Shown piece after piece: positions 17,072-25,863 of a stretch of DNA of 64,000 bases. The number at the start of each line of letters is the position of its first letter. Position 1 is the stretch's first letter. Below the pieces are notes generated by a model. The model ran no database searches. It had not been told where the DNA came from and saw nothing but the letters and a program-made list of their open reading frames with translations. The DNA comes from Pseudomonas mohnii (GTDB lineage Bacteria > Pseudomonadota > Gammaproteobacteria > Pseudomonadales > Pseudomonadaceae). The DNA lies in NCBI RefSeq assembly GCF_900105115.1, contig NZ_FNRV01000001.1, forward strand, positions 5,707,501-5,771,500, in the 5' to 3' direction. The position numbers were made by a program, and so were the translations under genes.

Positions 17072-17512
17072 TCAGGCGACGGTGTTGCCTTGCAGACGGT
17101 CGGAGCCATCAGCGGCGACGGTGTTGCCTTGCAGGCGATCAGAGCCATCAGCGGCGACGGTGTTGCCTTGCAGACGGTCAGAACCATCAGCGGCGACGGT
17201 GTTGCCTTGCAGACGGTCGGAGCCATCAGCGGCGACGGTGTTGCCTTGCAGACGGTCGGAGCCATCAGCGGCGACGGTGTTGCCTTGCAGGCGGTCGGAG
17301 CCATCGGCGGCGACGGTGTTGCCTTGCAGGCGATCCGAACCATCGGCGGCGACGCGGTTTTCGATCAGGCGGTCCGAGCCACCTTCAGCCACACGGCTTT
17401 CAATCAGACGATCCGAGCCACCTTCAGCGACAACAGGCTGAACGGAGGTCGCGGCAAAAGCGTTAACGGCGAAGATCGAAAAAGCGATGCTGAGGATGGT
17501 TTGGCGTTTCAT
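17072..17512 (-). CDS. Secreted 13-residue tandem-repeat protein, paralogue 3
   Basis: A 146-residue protein that appears identical in amino-acid sequence to paralogue 1 (7 repeat units, linker TSVQP), although its DNA differs at wobble positions. Signal peptide, two degenerate units, seven VAADGSDRLQGNT units, final VA. The proximal 80 bases upstream and the terminator are shared with the other two copies, but the homology upstream ends earlier. Conservation of protein while synonymous sites vary suggests selection on the protein, not mere recent duplication. Function unknown. Confidence 0.85.
   Translation of the reverse strand: MKRQTILSIAFSIFAVNAFAATSVQPVVAEGGSDRLIESRVAEGGSDRLIENRVAADGSDRLQGNTVAADGSDRLQGNTVAADGSDRLQGNTVAADGSDRLQGNTVAADGSDRLQGNTVAADGSDRLQGNTVAADGSDRLQGNTVA
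17081..17353 (-). repeat. 39-bp tandem repeat, 7 units (paralogue 3)
   Basis: Seven 39-base units each encoding VAADGSDRLQGNT, with scattered wobble differences between units. Confidence 0.95.
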
Positions 17513-17790
17513 GATCGTGTGCTCCAGGGGTGTTGTTTGTTGGGTATGGAGCCCATGTTACGCCGCGGTTTTTTTATGAGAACTTCATTGAGGTGATTGT
17601 GAACATCGACGGGATTGATAGGGCGAGCAGAACATCGTAGGTGAGCGTGATGAAGAGGCGAAGCCTATGCGGCGCATATTGATTACATTGGGTATCAACT
17701 GTAATTCGCGATCATGCCGTTATCAGTAAAGCCAATCAGAAATAGAGTCCGCCTGACGATGATGTCTTCCGCGCAGTTAAGGTGCCTCCC

Positions 17791-18285
17791 ATGATTCAAA
17801 GCATGATCAAAACGGCGGGTCTGGCCGCCCTGCTTGTCGCAAGCGCGGCAATGCCCCTGGCCCAGGCACAACCCTTGCCACTCGATAAAGTCGGTGCCTT
17901 GCATAATGAAGACGTGGAATGGCGCAACTTTCCGGCTTTTCCGAGTGAAGTGAAACTCGCTGTTATCGCCGGCGACCCCAGTAAACCTGCACCTTATGTA
18001 GTGCGAGTCAAAGTGCCCAACGGCATCAAGTTAATGCCCCATACTCATCCGGAAGATCGTATCTACACCGTCATGTCCGGTGTGTTCTACATCGGCTTCG
18101 GCACTGTTTTTGATCCGGACAAACTGGTGGCGTATGGTCCGGGGAGTGTGGTGATACTCCCGGCCAATACGCCGCACTTTCATTGGGCGAAATCAGGGGA
18201 ATACATCTCGCAAGTCTACGGAACGGGGCCGCTGGGGCTCAAGTATGTGGATGACCATGACGATCCGCGCAACGCGTCGAAGTGA
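17791..18285 (+). CDS. Exported cupin-domain protein
   Basis: A 164-residue periplasmic protein: signal peptide about 1-26 (ending AQAQ), then a single cupin beta-barrel. The metal-binding cupin motif 1 is seen as MPHTHPEDRIYTVMSG (two His and a Glu-like position) and motif 2 as ILPANTPHFHW. A bound Fe, Mn or Zn is therefore likely; the reaction is unknown. The ATG at 17791 has AAGGTG eight bases upstream; a GTG at 17782 is less likely. Divergent from paralogue 3 of the repeat protein, with which it shares a 278-base promoter region. Confidence 0.85.
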   Translation: MIQSMIKTAGLAALLVASAAMPLAQAQPLPLDKVGALHNEDVEWRNFPAFPSEVKLAVIAGDPSKPAPYVVRVKVPNGIKLMPHTHPEDRIYTVMSGVFYIGFGTVFDPDKLVAYGPGSVVILPANTPHFHWAKSGEYISQVYGTGPLGLKYVDDHDDPRNASK

Positions 18286-18312
18286 CAACGCCGCGTCCAG
18301 GTCAATACCCCT

Positions 18313-18334
18313 GTAGGAGCGAGCCTGCTCGCGA
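18313..18334. repeat. Single REP element
   Basis: GGAGCGAGCCTGCTCGCGA with the flanking GTA is a standard fluorescens-group REP palindrome. No mirrored partner lies close by, so it is a solitary copy behind the cupin gene. Confidence 0.8.
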
Positions 18335-18466
18335 AAAACCCAACGTCGCCGCAGGTACCCGGTTGCCAACGAAGCGGGCGCCATCAGGCAGCCCGCGTTT
18401 TCACACAACCTGGTGCACCACTGAGACACGCCCGGTGCGCCAGGCTGGATATCCGATCATCCGGGA

Positions 18467-18787
18467 TTACGTAGTGGGCAATTGCGCCGACCAGTGTTTC
18501 ATTTCTTCGGCAATGAAGTGGTTAACCAAGTCGCTATACAACTTTTCGATTGCATCCGGGCTCAGGCCTTCGGCCTCTGCCCATTCGCGGCGGGTCGCGA
18601 GCATGGCATTGAATCGCTCCCGGGCACGCACCGAGGCCGCAGAGGTCTTGAATTTCGAAGCCGCAAGCACGTACTGGAAACGCTTGCCCAACAGCTTGAT
18701 AACGGCCCGGTCGAGGGCATCGATCTCGCGTCTGATGTCCTCCATTCCGGCACATTCTGAGGGTTGCAATTGATTGGAAACGTCCAT
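18467..18787 (-). CDS. PchB-like isochorismate pyruvate lyase / chorismate mutase-fold protein
   Basis: A 106-residue all-helical AroQ-fold protein that closely resembles P. aeruginosa PchB (my recollection of its sequence), which splits isochorismate into salicylate and pyruvate. Active-site residues correspond as follows: Arg19 (DIRRE), Arg36 (LGKRF), Lys47 in the lid (KFKTS). The position of the PchB active-site Gln90 is a Glu here (IAEEMKHW, Glu95). That change could lower activity or make it pH-dependent. No pchA-type isochorismate synthase is adjacent, so the substrate source is unclear. The ATG at 18787 is preceded by AGGGAG; a GTG at 18796 is the alternative. Confidence 0.75.
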   Translation of the reverse strand: MDVSNQLQPSECAGMEDIRREIDALDRAVIKLLGKRFQYVLAASKFKTSAASVRARERFNAMLATRREWAEAEGLSPDAIEKLYSDLVNHFIAEEMKHWSAQLPTT

Positions 18788-18862
18788 GTGAGTCACTCCC
18801 TTTGCTGAAATAAATCGTGAAATGGCTGATGTGTCATTCAGGGTCTGACTTTCCCGAGAGTC

Positions 18863-19801
18863 TCAAGCCGGTGACCTACCGATAAGCTCTCTTGCAGTGT
18901 CTGCCAATTGGCCACCCACCCGCGCTTTTAGCGTTTCTACGAAGCGGGTTATCTTCGCATCGACAAACTGGCGGGAAGTGTAAACGGCATAAACATTGCG
19001 CTCGTAGGTATGGTACTCCGGCAAAACGCGCACGAGTTGTCCCGAGCGCAGATCGTCGATGGCCGAGAATCCGGCCAATAAGCCAATCCCCGCTCCGGAT
19101 CGAACAGCGACTGCCATTGCATCCATATCATTTACGCTAAAGCTCGGCCCGGTGGGTACGAAAGTGGCGGTGCCGGATTTGCTTCTCAGTTGCCATTCAT
19201 CCCGTGCGTAATCAACGGTTCCCAGCAACAGGCACTGATGATCGTTGAGGTCTTCAGGCTTCGCCGGCGGTGCATGTTGTGCCAGGTAGGCAGGGGACGC
19301 GACCAGCACGCAATGACTGACCCCAATCTTTTGACTGACGTACGCTGAATCCGGCAGCGTTCTGGCAATCAGAATTGAAACATCCAGTTGGTCTTCCAGC
19401 AGGTTCGGCATCCGTTGGGATAGCAGCAAATCGACCGTGACTGCCGGAAACTCCTTGCGGTACTCAAGGACGGCGCGGGTCACCAGATGACGCGCAAGGC
19501 CGGGCACGCTATGAACCCGTAGCGTGCCCTTGGGTTCCAGGATCGAATCACTTGCTTCGGCTTCAGCGTTTTCGAGGTCGGCCAGGATTGCCGTACAGCG
19601 TTCGTAAAATCGTCGACCTGCGTCAGTCACGGAAAGACGGCGAGTGGACCTTTGCAGCAGGCGGGCATCGAGCATTGTTTCGAGCGCAGAAACGGCACGG
19701 GACACATTGCCGACTGTTGAGTCCAGATGGTTGGCCACTGCAGTGAAAGTGCCCATCTCAACGACTTTTACGAACACAGACATATTTGAAAATTTGTCCA
19801 T
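18863..19801 (-). CDS. LysR-family regulator of the adjacent aldehyde/quinone operon
   Basis: A 312-residue LysR-type transcriptional regulator. The N-terminal winged helix-turn-helix covers residues 1-60 (FTAVANHLDSTVGNVSRAVSALE), and a periplasmic-binding-protein-like effector domain covers about 90-300. It belongs to the CrgA/DntR-like branch by its N-terminal wording (MSVFVKVVEMGTF). It is transcribed away from the ALDH operon across a 323-base gap, the standard LysR arrangement, so it probably controls that operon in response to an aldehyde or quinone (inference). Nothing is unusual in the sequence. Confidence 0.9.
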   Translation of the reverse strand: MDKFSNMSVFVKVVEMGTFTAVANHLDSTVGNVSRAVSALETMLDARLLQRSTRRLSVTDAGRRFYERCTAILADLENAEAEASDSILEPKGTLRVHSVPGLARHLVTRAVLEYRKEFPAVTVDLLLSQRMPNLLEDQLDVSILIARTLPDSAYVSQKIGVSHCVLVASPAYLAQHAPPAKPEDLNDHQCLLLGTVDYARDEWQLRSKSGTATFVPTGPSFSVNDMDAMAVAVRSGAGIGLLAGFSAIDDLRSGQLVRVLPEYHTYERNVYAVYTSRQFVDAKITRFVETLKARVGGQLADTARELIGRSPA

Positions 19802-20124
19802 CCCTACCGTCCTTTTCTACCGGTTTAACGCTCAAATTACAGAGAAAATCCACTGAGGCTGTTCAGTGCTCGTGAGCGCAACGCCACCACCCACCGACCC
19901 CGCATCATGGACGTTGACTGTTGAGGACACAACTCAACGACGGCGCATGATCTTCCCTCTGCACACAACAATGATTCCCTCGTGGCTATCTAAATCAAAC
20001 CTGTCGCCCTCCATAGACTTGGTTGCATGGGCCGCCTGAACCGGCTCTGTCGCAAACCACCGAAGCGAGGATTGACGCAGCGCGCTTCGGCCCGATTCCT
20101 GACAATCAAGTGAAGGCCACATCG
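19802..20124. promoter_or_regulatory. Divergent promoter region between LysR gene and ALDH operon
   Basis: A 323-base gap with no gene. It must hold the promoters of both divergent units and the LysR binding sites. A repeated CTTCGG/CCGAAG arrangement (20063-20096: ACCGAAGC ... GCTTCGGC) forms an imperfect inverted repeat shortly before the ALDH start and is a candidate for regulation, though I cannot tell protein site from hairpin. Confidence 0.4.
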
Positions 20125-21561
20125 ATGAACACACCATACGACGCGCTCTATCTTTTCATTGGGGGTGAGTGGATCAGCGCTGAAGGGCGCGACACCGCAG
20201 CCGTCATAAACCCAGCCACAGCAAGTGAAATCGGACGTGTGCCGCTGGCCACTTCAGCCGACCTTGACCACGCCCTTGAAGTCGCCCGGCTCAGCTTCCA
20301 GACGTGGCGTCAGATGGTGCCAGACCAGCGCGCAAAAATTCTCAAACGTGCCGCTGATCTTATCCTGGAGCGAGCGCCACACATCGCATCCCAGATGACG
20401 CTGGAGGAGGGCAAACCCCTTGGCGAAAGCATGGACGAGGTCACGCGTGCAGCGGAGTATTTTGAATGGTTCGCCGAAAGCGCCCGCCGCATCGATGGCC
20501 GCGTCGTGCCGGCCAACCGCCCAGGCGTCTTGCAACTGGTGAAGCGCCAGCCCATCGGCCCGGTCGCAGCCTTCACGCCCTGGAACTTTCCGGCCATTAC
20601 TCCGGCTCGCAAGTTGTCAGCTGCTTTGGCGGCAGGTTGCAGCGTCATTCTCAAACCCGGTGAAGAGAGCCCTGCCACGGCGCTGGCCCTCGCTCGCGCC
20701 CTTGATGATGCGGGCTTGCCCAAAGGCGTTTTGCAAGTCGTTTTCGGTGTGCCCGATCAAGTCTCCAGCCACCTGATTGCCTCGCCGATCATTCGCAAGG
20801 TGACCTTCACCGGTTCCGTACCGATTGGGCGACTGCTGTCGACCAGGGCAGCCGCAGGCGTCAAGCCAATCACTTTGGAACTGGGCGGCCACGGCCCTGT
20901 GCTGGTGTTTGAAGACGCCGACATTGAAAAGGCGGCAGTAGAAGGCGTGGCGAATCGGTTCCGGGGGACAGGGCAAGTCTGTATCTCGTCAACACGCTTC
21001 CTGATCCAGCGTGGTGCTTATCAGGCGTTCACTGATCACTTTGTTGCAGCAACCAACGCCCTGAGAATCGGCAACGGCCTGCATCCCGATACTCAGGTCG
21101 GGCCACTCGCCAACCCAAGGCAATTGTCAAAGATGAAAGAACTGGTGGCTGACGCCGTCGAGAAAGGCGCGCGGGTGCTTGCCGGTGGCGAAGGCCTGCC
21201 AGGACAAGGCTTTTTCTTCCAGCCCACCGTTTTGGCTGATGTGCCCATGGACGCTCGGGTCATGCATGAAGAACCCTTCGGCCCGATCGCGATTTTGATG
21301 CCCTTCGATACGTTGGCCGACGGCCTGGAAGAGGCCAACCGCCTTCCCTACGGGTTGTCTGCCTACGCCTTTACCGCTAACGCTCGAACCGCCATTGACG
21401 TCGCAGATGGCCTCGAGGCCGGAATGATCGGGATCAATCAATACCGAATTGTTGCTACTGAACTTCCCTTCGGCGGCATAAAGGAGAGCGGTCATGGCTC
21501 AGAGGGCGGCATTGAAGGCATCGAACACTATCTGACCAACAAATTCATCAGCCAGATTTAA
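20125..21561 (+). CDS. NAD(P)-dependent aldehyde dehydrogenase (succinate-semialdehyde type)
   Basis: A 478-residue ALDH that oxidises an aldehyde to its acid. Substrate class is suggested by similarity to GabD-like enzymes (LELGGHGPVLVFEDADIEKA). The catalytic Cys286 lies in GQVCISS, the general-base Glu in LELGG, and the cofactor loop in FTGSVPIGR. Start at ATG 20125, with GAAGG upstream. It is first of a three-gene operon with a carboxymuconolactone decarboxylase-like gene (11-base gap) and a quinone oxidoreductase (4-base overlap). Together these look like a detoxification or aromatic side-chain pathway under the divergent LysR gene. The exact substrate is not predictable. Confidence 0.9.
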   Translation: MNTPYDALYLFIGGEWISAEGRDTAAVINPATASEIGRVPLATSADLDHALEVARLSFQTWRQMVPDQRAKILKRAADLILERAPHIASQMTLEEGKPLGESMDEVTRAAEYFEWFAESARRIDGRVVPANRPGVLQLVKRQPIGPVAAFTPWNFPAITPARKLSAALAAGCSVILKPGEESPATALALARALDDAGLPKGVLQVVFGVPDQVSSHLIASPIIRKVTFTGSVPIGRLLSTRAAAGVKPITLELGGHGPVLVFEDADIEKAAVEGVANRFRGTGQVCISSTRFLIQRGAYQAFTDHFVAATNALRIGNGLHPDTQVGPLANPRQLSKMKELVADAVEKGARVLAGGEGLPGQGFFFQPTVLADVPMDARVMHEEPFGPIAILMPFDTLADGLEEANRLPYGLSAYAFTANARTAIDVADGLEAGMIGINQYRIVATELPFGGIKESGHGSEGGIEGIEHYLTNKFISQI

Positions 21562-21572
21562 GGACGCCCGAA

Positions 21573-21911
21573 ATGTCGAACATCAATTTCAGCAGCCCTC
21601 GTGAAGCGGCCAGAGCGTTCACCCCAAAGCTGGCGCAGTTCGTCGACGCTACGCTCTATCCGCAAATCTGGAGTGATCCGGCACTGTCTCCACGTGACCG
21701 CAGCCTGATAACGGTGGCTGCATTGATTGCCGGTGGTCACTCCGAAGAGCTGCCTGCGCACCTGCGGCGCGCGGTCAGCAATGGGGTCACCCATGACGAA
21801 ATATCCGCAGCGATCACCCACCTGGCGTTCTATGCCGGTTTCCCGGCCGCCATCACCGCGTCCGCCATTGCCAATGCCACATTCACTCAATCGCAGGCGA
21901 AGCAACCATGA
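21573..21911 (+). CDS. Carboxymuconolactone decarboxylase-like protein
   Basis: A 112-residue protein of the CMD/AhpD fold. The segment LSPRDRSLITVAALIAGGHSEELPAHLRRAVSNGVTHDEI and the closing HLAFYAGFPAA follow the decarboxylase branch. The CxxC redox pair of AhpD is absent, so a peroxidase role is unlikely. Members decarboxylate gamma-carboxymuconolactone or serve as uncharacterised helpers in catabolic operons. Its TGA overlaps the ATG of the next gene (ATGA), which suggests coupled translation. It is somewhat shorter than PcaC (about 130). Confidence 0.85.
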   Translation: MSNINFSSPREAARAFTPKLAQFVDATLYPQIWSDPALSPRDRSLITVAALIAGGHSEELPAHLRRAVSNGVTHDEISAAITHLAFYAGFPAAITASAIANATFTQSQAKQP

Positions 21912-22909
21912 AAGCCATCACCATTGAAGAATTCGGCCACCCCGACGTACTGAAGTTGAGCGATGTTCCCGACCCGCTAGTACGCCCTGCCGACTTGCTG
22001 GTGCGGGTCTATGCGGCCGGTGTCAATCGCGCGGATCTGACGCATCGCACCGGTGGCTACGGGCGTCCTGATTTTGGAGATTCGCCCATCATCGGACTTG
22101 AGATCGCAGGCGAGGTCATTGAAAAAGGCAATGCCGTCGTTGGTTTCGAAGTGGGGGATCGGGTGATGGGCGTGGTGGGTGGCGGGGCGTATGCCGAGCT
22201 GGCACGCATTGACTACCGCATGGCCATGCCAATTCCTGCTCAACTGGATTACGTGCACGCGGCGGCGATTCCCGAGGTGTTTGTCACCGCTCATGAGGCG
22301 CTGATGCATCTGGCTCGACTCAAGCCAGGTGACTCGGTCTTGATTCATGCCGCCGCGGGTGGTGTTGGCTCCGCTGCGGTACAGCTCGCTTACGCCACAG
22401 GTGCGACGGTTTATGCGACAACCGATGGCAGCAAGTTATCCCGCGTCGAGCATTTGGGTGCCGATGTCGCCATCGACTACAAGAACAGTGATTTCGCGGA
22501 AGTCATCGCCAGCAAAACCGATGGCCGGGGTGTCGATGTCATCATCGATTTCGTCGGCGAACCTTACTTCGCCCGCAACCTGGCTTCACTCGCTAACGGC
22601 GGGCGGCTGATCCAGGTTGGCATCCTTGGCGGTGGCGGGAAGGTCGCCCTGGAGCTGGAGCATATTCTCTACCGTCACCTGCAAATCATCGGCACGGTCA
22701 TGAAATCCCGTACCCAGCCGGAGAAGCACGAGATGATCAAGCGATTCCGCGAGCATTGGCTTGAACGGTTCGAAGGGGGAGGAAGCCTGGAGCCGGTAGT
22801 CGACAGCACTTTCCCCCTGTCACGCGCCGCAGATGCCCATCACAGGATGGAGTCGTCCGAAAACGTCGGGAAGATCATTCTCACGATGCAGCCTGCGGAC
22901 TTGCTCTAA
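21908..22909 (+). CDS. Zinc-less medium-chain quinone oxidoreductase
   Basis: A 333-residue medium-chain dehydrogenase/reductase of the quinone oxidoreductase (QOR/PIG3) branch. It has an N-terminal GroES-like half (MKAITIEEFGHPDVL) and a Rossmann half with the NADPH-binding AAAGGVGSAAVQLA near residue 155. Structural and catalytic zinc cysteines are absent, as normal for QORs. It should reduce quinones or enals with NADPH. It is last in the ALDH-CMD-QOR operon. The C-terminal HRMESSENVGKIILTM pattern is also characteristic. Confidence 0.9.
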   Translation: MKAITIEEFGHPDVLKLSDVPDPLVRPADLLVRVYAAGVNRADLTHRTGGYGRPDFGDSPIIGLEIAGEVIEKGNAVVGFEVGDRVMGVVGGGAYAELARIDYRMAMPIPAQLDYVHAAAIPEVFVTAHEALMHLARLKPGDSVLIHAAAGGVGSAAVQLAYATGATVYATTDGSKLSRVEHLGADVAIDYKNSDFAEVIASKTDGRGVDVIIDFVGEPYFARNLASLANGGRLIQVGILGGGGKVALELEHILYRHLQIIGTVMKSRTQPEKHEMIKRFREHWLERFEGGGSLEPVVDSTFPLSRAADAHHRMESSENVGKIILTMQPADLL

Positions 22910-22958
22910 GTCCGGTCTTCTGCGAGAAGTGCCTGCCAAAGGTGCCGATACTCAAGTC

Positions 22959-23597
22959 TCAGGCCGTCTGCCGGCGTATAGCGAGAATCGCAGCGCCAAA
23001 CCCGATGAATGTGACCCCCACCACCCGGCTAACCCAGCGGGACAACTCGGGTCGTACCAGCAGGCCCTTGGCGCGTGAGGCCAGCGCGGCATACAGGCTC
23101 AACGACGACACTGAAAGCGCCATGAAAATCGCGGTCAGGATCATGAATTGTGGGAACAGGGCTGCGCCTTGATCGATGAACTGCGGGAATAACGCTGTAA
23201 AAAACAGCGTCGCCTTGGGGTTGGAGAGGGCGGTAAAAAACGCCGACCTGTACAGTTTTAGCCGTGTGGGCCTGCGGCTCAGGCCCTCATGAATGCCATC
23301 AGCCAGCAGCGGCGTCTTATTGAGCAACTGCCTCACCCCCAGGTAGAACAGATACCCGGCGCCAACAATCTTTACCATGTTGAACAACCCTTCGGAGCTG
23401 GCAAGCAGCGCCCCCAACCCCAGCATTGCAGCCCCCGACAGGCAGAACAGGCCAGTGGCATTGCCCAGCGAGGACCAGATCGTGCTGCGTTGTCCGTGGG
23501 CGAGGCTGTTGTTGATCGCCATTAATGTCGCGGGCCCGGGGCTGGCGATGGCAATCGCGGCGACCAGGGTAAAAGCCAGCATCGTGTTCGTGTCCAT
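22959..23597 (-). CDS. LysE/RhtB-family amino-acid exporter
   Basis: A 212-residue inner-membrane protein with six predicted helices. It carries the LysE family signature near the N terminus (IASPGPATLMAINNSLAHG) and the conserved middle motif SNPKATLFFTALFPQF. It should export an amino acid or homoserine-lactone-like compound; the substrate is open. Start ATG 23597 has AGGAG upstream. It converges with the QOR operon. A perfect operator-like palindrome lies about 55 bases upstream of the start (23652-23670). Confidence 0.9.
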   Translation of the reverse strand: MDTNTMLAFTLVAAIAIASPGPATLMAINNSLAHGQRSTIWSSLGNATGLFCLSGAAMLGLGALLASSEGLFNMVKIVGAGYLFYLGVRQLLNKTPLLADGIHEGLSRRPTRLKLYRSAFFTALSNPKATLFFTALFPQFIDQGAALFPQFMILTAIFMALSVSSLSLYAALASRAKGLLVRPELSRWVSRVVGVTFIGFGAAILAIRRQTA

Positions 23598-24036
23598 GGG
23601 TCCAGGCTCCTGAATAACTGAGGGTATGCTACCGGAGACATCGTTACCTGATGATGCAAATTACGCATCACCTACAGGAGTCACCGAAGCCCAGCCAACA
23701 ATGATGGGGAAACTGTGTATCGCCTCACGGAGAAAGATGTTCCCGTCGATGGCATCTGCTCAGTTAGCCAGACGCGTGTCATCACCCGGAGGAGAGCGCA
23801 GTCGATAAAAGCCTTGCAGCGATCGATAAAATCCAGGTCCTCCTTTATGGCGCTCGGGCGCAATCCAAAAAAAGCCTGCCGTCAGAATGGCCGGGAGTCC
23901 TGAGCAGATGTCAGGGTCATAACCACCGATATGCCGGAAAAAACCGATAAATCCAATATTCTGCCGGGTCCCGCCCGGCATTTCGCACACTCATAATTGG
24001 CTTACAACAAAGGGACACCCCTAAGGAGCGTAAGCC
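23598..24036. other. 439-base intergenic region with operator-like and hairpin sequences
   Basis: No credible gene on either strand between lysE and the ABC operon; the short frames have neither ribosome sites nor typical codon use. It contains the palindrome at 23652-23670 and a GC hairpin at 23962-23980 (TGCCGGG / CCCGGCA) that lacks a strong T run. Confidence 0.5.
23652..23670. promoter_or_regulatory. Operator-like palindrome upstream of the LysE exporter
   Basis: TGATGC-AAATTAC-GCATCA has perfect 6-base arms around an AT-rich 7-base centre. This is the size expected of a dimeric regulator, for example of the Lrp or LysR kind that commonly control LysE exporters. The regulator is not adjacent. 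Confidence 0.45.
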
Positions 24037-25002
24037 ATGTACAAAGACCATATCGTCAAGGCGCGCATGACTGACAGTGCCCTGTTCATGGGGGGAGTCG
24101 CTGCAGTCATTTTCATCATCACGCTGGTCTGCGGTGTAGGTGAAGGCCGTCTTTCCACGTTGATGGGGCCAATCGTTCTCGACTTGAAAGCTCCTCTGGC
24201 GCGTGACATCGCCGTCGGGGGGACCTTCACGATCACGGCCGTACTGAACCTGTTCATCCTTGGGCGGTTTCCCTTGCGGGCGCAGATCATTACGGTCTGG
24301 TGCGAATTGCTGGTGCTGTTCCTTTTATTCTTCGACACCTTCAATCTTTCTTACAGCTTCATCGCGACCAAAGTCGGCTTCATGATCACCCAAGGGGTTT
24401 TCACCACCGTCTACGTGTCCGCGATTTCCATTGCCATTGCGTTTGTCCTGGCATTGCTGGGAGCGACCGCGCGTTTATCTTCCAACGGTTTCGCCATTGC
24501 CATCGCGAGCTTCTACACCTCGTTTTTCCGAGGTGTTCCGCTGCTCATCCAGATCTATCTCATTTACCTGGGCATTCCTCAGCTCGGCTACGTGGTCGGC
24601 GCCGTGCCGGCAGGGATTCTGGCGCTCTCGCTCTGCTACGGCGCCTATATGACGGAGATCTTCCGTGCGGGGATCAGCAGCATCCCGCGGGGGCAGTGGG
24701 AAGCCTCCCGGGCGATTGGCCTGAACCCATTTCAAACAATGACCCGGGTCATTCTCCCGCAGTCCATGCGCCTGATCATTCCGCCCACTGGCAACCAGTT
24801 CATCTCGATGCTCAAGGACAGCTCACTGGTGTCCGTGATCGGCGTCTGGGAACTGATGTTCCTGGCGCGAACACAAGGACGCGCCGAGTTCCGTCACCTG
24901 GAAATGCTCATCACCGCAGCCGTGCTGTATTGGCTGCTGTCGATCGTGCTGGAAACCGTTCAGTCGCGTCTGGAAAAGCACTTCAATCGCGCCCACCGCT
25001 GA
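24037..25002 (+). CDS. Amino-acid-type ABC transporter permease
   Basis: A 321-residue inner-membrane permease of the HisMQ class. The C-terminal ~220 residues form the standard transporter core with the EAA loop (QWEASRAIGLNPFQTMTRVILPQSMR). It is longer than usual: about 110 extra N-terminal residues with roughly three further helices precede the core. Only one permease gene is present, so a homodimer is likely. A good ribosome site (AAGGAG) precedes ATG 24037. It heads an operon with an ATPase (15-base gap), a binding protein, an FAD oxidoreductase and an Lrp regulator. Confidence 0.9.
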   Translation: MYKDHIVKARMTDSALFMGGVAAVIFIITLVCGVGEGRLSTLMGPIVLDLKAPLARDIAVGGTFTITAVLNLFILGRFPLRAQIITVWCELLVLFLLFFDTFNLSYSFIATKVGFMITQGVFTTVYVSAISIAIAFVLALLGATARLSSNGFAIAIASFYTSFFRGVPLLIQIYLIYLGIPQLGYVVGAVPAGILALSLCYGAYMTEIFRAGISSIPRGQWEASRAIGLNPFQTMTRVILPQSMRLIIPPTGNQFISMLKDSSLVSVIGVWELMFLARTQGRAEFRHLEMLITAAVLYWLLSIVLETVQSRLEKHFNRAHR

Positions 25003-25017
25003 ATCAGGAGCCTTACG

Positions 25018-25788
25018 ATGAATCAGCCGTCAGCTTCAGCAGTCACTGCCCCGTATCCCGCCATATCGATTCACGAGATGCAAAAATGGTATGGCGATTT
25101 TCATGTGCTCAAGGGCATCGACCTGCACATTTCCAGCGGCGAAATAGTGGTCGTCTGTGGTCCATCGGGTTCCGGAAAATCGACGTTGATTCGCTGCCTG
25201 AATCTGCTGGAAGATTTCCAGAAAGGCAAAGTGTTCATCGACGGAATCGAGTTGACCCGCAATGCCGCCTGCGTGGCCAGCATCCGGCGCCAGGTCGGCA
25301 TGGTCTTCCAACAGTTCAATCTGTTTCCGCACATGACGGTATTGGAGAACCTGATGCTGGGGCCGCGCCTGGTGAGCAGGCTCGATGAGTCGCAGGCTCG
25401 CCAACTGGCTTACGAGTACCTGGATCGAGTGCGGATCGGGAACCAGGCGGACAAGTACCCCAGCCAGCTCTCCGGCGGTCAGCAGCAACGCGTTGCCATC
25501 GCCCGGGCCCTCTGCATGCGACCACGCATCTTGCTGTTCGACGAACCCACCTCGGCACTTGATCCCGAAATGGTCAAGGAAGTGCTGGATGTCATGGGCG
25601 AGCTCGCTCAGGACGGCATCACGATGGTGTGCGTCACCCACGAGATGGGGTTTGCCCGGCGGGTCGCCGACCGGATCATCTTCATGGATCAGGGTTGTAT
25701 CGTCGAGCAGGCCAAACCCAATGATTTTTTTGAGAACCCGCAGCATGAACGCGCCCGAGAATTTCTGTCACAGATTCTCAGCCACTGA
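25018..25788 (+). CDS. Polar amino-acid ABC transporter ATP-binding protein
   Basis: A 256-residue ATPase of the GlnQ/HisP class. Walker [10 protein letters not shown] (48-56), Q-loop [11 protein letters not shown], signature LSGGQQQR, Walker [16 protein letters not shown], and the switch His in VTHEMGFA. It pairs with the permease just upstream and the binding protein downstream. All catalytic elements are intact. Confidence 0.93.
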   Translation: MNQPSASAVTAPYPAISIHEMQKWYGDFHVLKGIDLHISSGEIVVVCGPSGSGKSTLIRCLNLLEDFQKGKVFIDGIELTRNAACVASIRRQVGMVFQQFNLFPHMTVLENLMLGPRLVSRLDESQARQLAYEYLDRVRIGNQADKYPSQLSGGQQQRVAIARALCMRPRILLFDEPTSALDPEMVKEVLDVMGELAQDGITMVCVTHEMGFARRVADRIIFMDQGCIVEQAKPNDFFENPQHERAREFLSQILSH

Positions 25789-25863
25789 GCAGCATCGTCA
25801 CACCGTCCAACGTCATCGATAAAAACAACAAAGACCTGCACTCAAACACCTGGAGGCTTACTC

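Noticed and set aside
18467..18787. Salicylate/pyochelin locus
   Set aside because: Only the PchB-like gene is present; no pchA, NRPS or receptor genes nearby.
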